DNA from: Pogonophryne albipinna | Taxonomy: Eukaryota; Chordata; Actinopteri; Perciformes; Artedidraconidae | Direction of reading: 5' to 3' | Length of the DNA stretch: 64,000 nt | Assembly: GCA_028583405.1 (NCBI GenBank) | Contig: JAPTMU010000410.1 | Location: 62,001 to 126,000, forward strand | In this document: one piece after another, positions 60,791 to 64,000 of the stretch | How the letters are laid out: the number at the start of each line of letters is the position of its first letter | How positions within the stretch are numbered: the first letter of the stretch is position 1 | Notes under the pieces: generated by a model | Told to the model about the DNA's origin: nothing | Seen by the model: the letters and a program-made list of their open reading frames with translations, nothing else | Databases searched by the model: none | Program-made: the position numbers and the translations under genes

Positions 60791-61562
60791 ATACTGAACA
60801 AAAATATAACACTTTTGTTTTTGCTCCCATTTTCATGAGATGAACTCAAAGATCTAAAACATTTCTATATACACAAAATAACCATTTCTCTCAAATATTG
60901 TTCTCAAATCTGAAAAAATCTGTGATAGTGAGCACTTCTCCTTTGCCGAGATAATCCATCCCACCTCACAGGTGTGGCATATCAAGATGCTGATTAGACA
61001 GCATGATTATTGCACAGGTGTGCCTTAGGCTGGCCACAATAGAAGGCCACTCTGAAACGTGCAGTTTTGCTTTATTGGGGGGTCTGGGGGGGTCCGAAAA
61101 CCAGGCAGTATCTGGTGTGTAGGGGTAGGGTTAGGGTAATGTTGTGAATTGAGTGGCCCATGGTGGTGGTGGGGTTATGTTATGGACGACGAACACAGGC
61201 CACTCGATTCACAACATTACCCTAATCCTACCCCTCACACCAGATACTGACTGGTTTTCGGACCCCCCCAATAAAGCAAAAATGCAGGTTTCAGAGTGGC
61301 CTTTTATTGTAGCCAGCCTAAGGCACACCTGTGCAATAATCATGCTGTCTAATCAGCATCTTGATATGCCACACCTGTGAGGTGGGATGGATTATCTCGG
61401 CAAAGGAGAAGTGCTCACTATCACAGATTTTTCAGATTTGTGAACAATATTTGAGAGAAATGGTTATTTTGTGTTTATAGAAAATGTTTTAGATCTTTGA
61501 GTTCATCTCATGAAAAATGGGAGCAAAAACAAAAGTGTTGTGTTTATATTTTTGTTCAGTGT
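60791..61562. mobile_element. Tc1/mariner-type MITE with very long inverted repeats
   Basis: Both ends carry the familiar actgaacaaaaatata tip. The arms are complementary for several hundred bases (for example ttgatatgccacacctgtga near 61,360 and its complement near 60,970), meeting at a short centre near 61,165. TA-rich flanks fit TA target sites. Chance open frames inside it are not genes. Confidence 0.88.
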
Positions 61563-61866
61563 AAAATATATGACACTCCCAAAAATGTAGTGCCATAAAA
61601 ATTGAGGAGAGGCCCACAGTTTTAAACCCCTACTGTACACAATTGTGTTGTCATCTTTAACAATTATAGTTGTGTCAGCAAAGCTAATACATGTTTCCGA
61701 GCGCACTTTAGAGGCCTGGAAAGGTATGTGATGGCTATTGTTTTATCTTGTCGGTTCAAACATATGTTCAAAATATGCCTCTTTTAAAGGGGAAAGGAAA
61801 CACCATTACAGCTTTAATATTCCGGTAGTTTATTCATTTTACAATGGATATTGATCGTAATATTTA

Positions 61867-62107
61867 TTGTATATGATATTACTCGCCAAAAGAAAATTAA
61901 TTATCCGCCGGCCGGGTGGGGAATTCCGGGACCAGGCCGCTGCCATTAGGGGAGTCCCAAATGGTGACGTCACTGTGTGGGTCCTCGCTCCGGGTATCCA
62001 TACCGGAAGTCAACACAACGTAGCAGATATGGCAGCGATGGAGGAATTTTGTAATGAGATCGGCGTTTTGAACGATGAATTTGACTATTCGTCGGGTTGT
62101 TTAAGCA
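61867..62107 (+). other. Possible first exon with CRE-bearing upstream
   Basis: The segment has a TGACGTCA (CRE palindrome) at 61,965-61,972. An ATG at 62,029 opens MAAMEEFCNEIGVLNDEFDY and reaches a donor-like AAGCAG|gttatt at 62,107. It looks like an initial exon, but no continuation was found. Confidence 0.3.
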
Positions 62108-62139
62108 GGTTATTGACATGAAGTTTAAAAGAGACAATC

Positions 62140-62275
62140 ATCAAGCCAGATACCTAGGTATTTATAACAGGCAACAACTTCAAGTTTTGTTCCTTGCGTA
62201 GTTACAATGTCTAAAACAGGCTCTGGTGTCTTTTTTGCTTTTGAAAAGAGCATTACCTTGGTTTTATCCACATGT
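62140..62275 (-). mobile_element. LINE RT fragment, same family as 13.7 kb
   Basis: The reverse strand reads VDKTKVMLFSKAKKTPEP then VLDIVTTQGTKLE and YKYLGIW with minor shifts. This is the block seen at 14,446-14,572. It is truncated on both sides. Confidence 0.85.
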
Positions 62276-62570
62276 ACCAGTGGTCAGTTGACATATATTT
62301 TGTATTATTTTCCAACACCTCATACATCTTGGCAATACCATCCATTGAACACCTAGTCCAGCAATACTAGCCTTTTTAGGGCTGTTTTCGACAGATGAGC
62401 GTGTGTATGCCAGTTTAATTAGTTGAGCTAGAGAACACCCCCAATTCTCCATTGTACGTCATAATAATAGCTACCATTTAGTTTGGACGCGATTGCGTTA
62501 ATTAATAAGGTCACACTGTGTCAGTAAATACATGTGTGAGCTAGTAATCTGGTAGTGCTGCAATATTTAC

Positions 62571-63065
62571 CTCTCTCTCGGCAGCTGAAGCAACTCGTTT
62601 GGTGGCTCGAACTTCACGTTTGTTGACACTGTCATTGTCTTGCGCGGTCGACGTGCTGGGACAGTCGGTGTTCCCGACTGCATACGTTGAGAAATCGAAT
62701 ATTGTGGGAACAGATCCTGGCTTCAAATCCGATGTTTTGTATTGAACCAGGCATCCAGACTCATCAAACCTCATTTTGTGGACATAATCGTCATTTTTAA
62801 AGTGTTCGCTGCACACACGTGCGTACTGATTCAGCGGCGGATCGGACCGTTTCATGGAAATAACCCATGCTTTGAGCAGCTTCTCATCCTTTAGTGGCAG
62901 CCTATGGAAATGTACTTCTTCCTTCTTCGTATAAAATCCATTTGTGCAGCCTGGGGCAATACAATACGCTCCTGACGACGACCGTTTTCTTTGTTGTAAA
63001 CTACTGGTGCATTGCACGCCATGTTGTTTGTTATTGAGCTTTGACCCAGGAAGCCGTACCCACAC
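62571..63065 (-). CDS. THAP-domain exon
   Basis: About 165 codons to a donor (GAGAGAG|gtaaat) at 62,571. The THAP C2CH finger is complete: C35, C40 (YCIAPGCTNG), W67, C85 and H88 (RVCSEHF), followed by the characteristic SVPTIF. THAP domains bind DNA and occur both in host regulators and in P-element/Kolobok-type transposases. The start is uncertain. The in-frame ATG at 63,065 gives an unusually long leader, while ATGGCGTGCAAT at 63,022 is one base out of frame and would place the first Cys nearer the N-terminus, as is usual. It lies in an intron of the integrase-core gene on the same strand. The downstream exon was not identified. Confidence 0.75.
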
Positions 63066-63075
63066 AGTGACGTCA
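63058..63075. promoter_or_regulatory. CRE-type site in inverted 18-bp repeat
   Basis: acccacacagtgacgtca here is the exact complement of 61,965-61,982. The embedded TGACGTCA is the CREB/ATF palindrome. It lies at the start of the THAP exon and might be promoter or terminal-repeat sequence. Confidence 0.45.
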
Positions 63076-63099
63076 CTGGGAAAGTCCCGGAGCTATGGA

Positions 63100-63340
63100 A
63101 GCGCCCATGGTCATTAGGCACGTATTTCAAAAAATAAATTTGCGTATCTCGATCGTTTACATTGGAAATAGACTAGATAAATACATTTCCTAATGGGAAT
63201 ATTGTCGCATGGAAAGCAGTTTGAAAAGTGTTTCCATTTCCCTTTAACTAAGAAACAATGTGCAGCTATTTGAGGGGAGCATCTACATACTATGGATAGG
63301 TCCACAATCACAGTAAAAATTACATTTGGAATGATATGAA
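63100..63340. other. Intronic spacer, nothing recognised
   Basis: No gene or repeat family was supported. Confidence 0.4.
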
Positions 63341-64000
63341 TACCTCAGTGGATACCCATGCTCGTTCACAGCTTCATTGAAGAAGACCAAGTGGGTGTCA
63401 GACCGGTTGTTGTCTGCTACCTTCAAGTACATAATCTACATAAAGTAAATATATAATATAACACATTATCAACTTGATCAATTAGTATTCATTGCAACAT
63501 AAATCAACTGACGAATGACATGAAACGGTAAGAAAACTAGACACCTCAGAATGATTTGATGTTATATCATGAAGCCTCTTGACATGAGAAATCAAGTCAA
63601 AGCTCAATAGAAAGGACTGAATACTTTACATGAATACAAAGTTAACATATGATGGGTGGAATAGGCACTATTCAGTCAACAAAAAAATTGAAATTACGAC
63701 TTTGATAAATTAATTTCCAGTATACAAAGCCTGCTTCCCCTCACGAATGAAAAAGAGTAGGTTACTACCCCCTATTTGTACAGAAAATAATCTGAAGCCT
63801 AATACAACAAATACAAAAACAGCACTCTTGTCTCATTTTGCAGTTGTTACTTTTTGACAGTATAAAGTCTTACCTTTCTTGAATAGCCATCTATTCCTCC
63901 AAAGATAACAAAGTTGTATCTAAGTTTAAACAAATAAGAAAGAAAAAAGTAACTCCCAAACACAATACATCCATAGAAGCATAGATCTCACATAGAATAT

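Larger units (their letters stand above)
59138..63919 (-). pseudogene. DDE integrase-core (rve-like) gene, 3' exons, frame-broken, runs off right edge
   Basis: Exons on the minus strand: 63,919-63,874 (YNFVIFGGIDGYSRK), 63,435-63,344 (IMYLKVADNNRSDTHLVFFN), 60,267-60,156 (VRGDHGGENVGVAELMF, then GKSVHNQ), 59,944-59,674 (RIERLWRDVFMSV, YVFLPRIQANLDVF, NHPIRTEQNM, PNQLWQVGQALHPV), 59,351-59,138 (HHPGVNVPTLESPL, DTIDPLQESD). Splice sites and phases agree. The catalytic triad is visible: Asp in GIDGYSR, Asp in RGDHGG and Glu in RIERLW. This matches transposon-derived integrase-core genes multiplied in teleosts. Frame breaks: one extra t in the third exon, one base short at two places in the fourth (tgttttac; gacccaa), and one near 59,260 in the last. 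The N-terminal exons lie beyond 64,000. Large introns hold other mobile elements. Confidence 0.8.

Noticed and set aside
61153..61380. Open frame inside the mariner MITE
   Set aside because: Lies in the palindromic arms of a non-coding element.

Overview
The window looks like nuclear DNA of a ray-finned (teleost) fish. It has intron-containing genes with GT-AG junctions, long dinucleotide and minisatellite arrays, a bloodthirsty-like TRIM gene, a fish-type zinc-finger gene (KEEVPPEQQEWSSSLDQED linker), and dense teleost-style transposons: hAT, DIRS, L2/CR1-like LINEs, L1, a Tc1/mariner MITE and tRNA-derived SINEs. No database search was possible, so family names rest on motifs recognised by eye.

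Layout. 1-13.3 kb is gene-poor and dominated by satellite-like arrays: a 57-bp unit repeated about 61 times, a hAT-derived array at 8.0-8.7 kb, a 37-bp array with an 800-bp higher-order period at 10.0-12.2 kb, and a (TG)n tract at 12.55 kb. 13.3-18.6 kb holds a SINE, a truncated LINE, and a minus-strand pseudogene made of three different coding minisatellites, flanked by inverted copies of one dispersed repeat. 19.998-21.638 kb is an intact TRIM (RING-B-box-coiled coil-PRY/SPRY) coding exon, the only clearly intact host gene. 23.0-29.0 kb holds a LINE fragment inside a minisatellite and a near full-length L2/CR1-like LINE whose ORF1 (SGNH esterase) is open but whose ORF2 is broken and has lost the YADD motif.

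29.4-51.7 kb appears to be one minus-strand zinc-finger gene. Exon 1 (51,673-51,487) and exon 2 (from 30,779) match in splice phase across a 20.7-kb intron packed with transposons. That intron contains a hAT with a DIRS element and a LINE inside it, a Harbinger-like MITE, a four-level nest (hAT > hAT > L1 > hAT) with exact target-site duplications, further hATs, and a 2.6-kb foldback element that itself carries a hAT. Exon 2 has several frame breaks.

53.1-64 kb holds two convergent multi-exon genes: a plus-strand 15-exon HECT-type (G2E3-like) ubiquitin ligase with two UBZ-like zinc fingers, and a minus-strand DDE integrase-core gene that runs off the right edge. Between its exons the integrase gene hosts a candidate solo LTR, a mariner MITE, a LINE fragment and a THAP-domain exon. 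Both genes carry isolated 1-2 base frame breaks. Similar small breaks recur in the LINE, DIRS and zinc-finger coding regions, so the window is either a graveyard of decaying genes or a long-read assembly with uncorrected indels. The intact TRIM frame argues against a uniformly high error rate.
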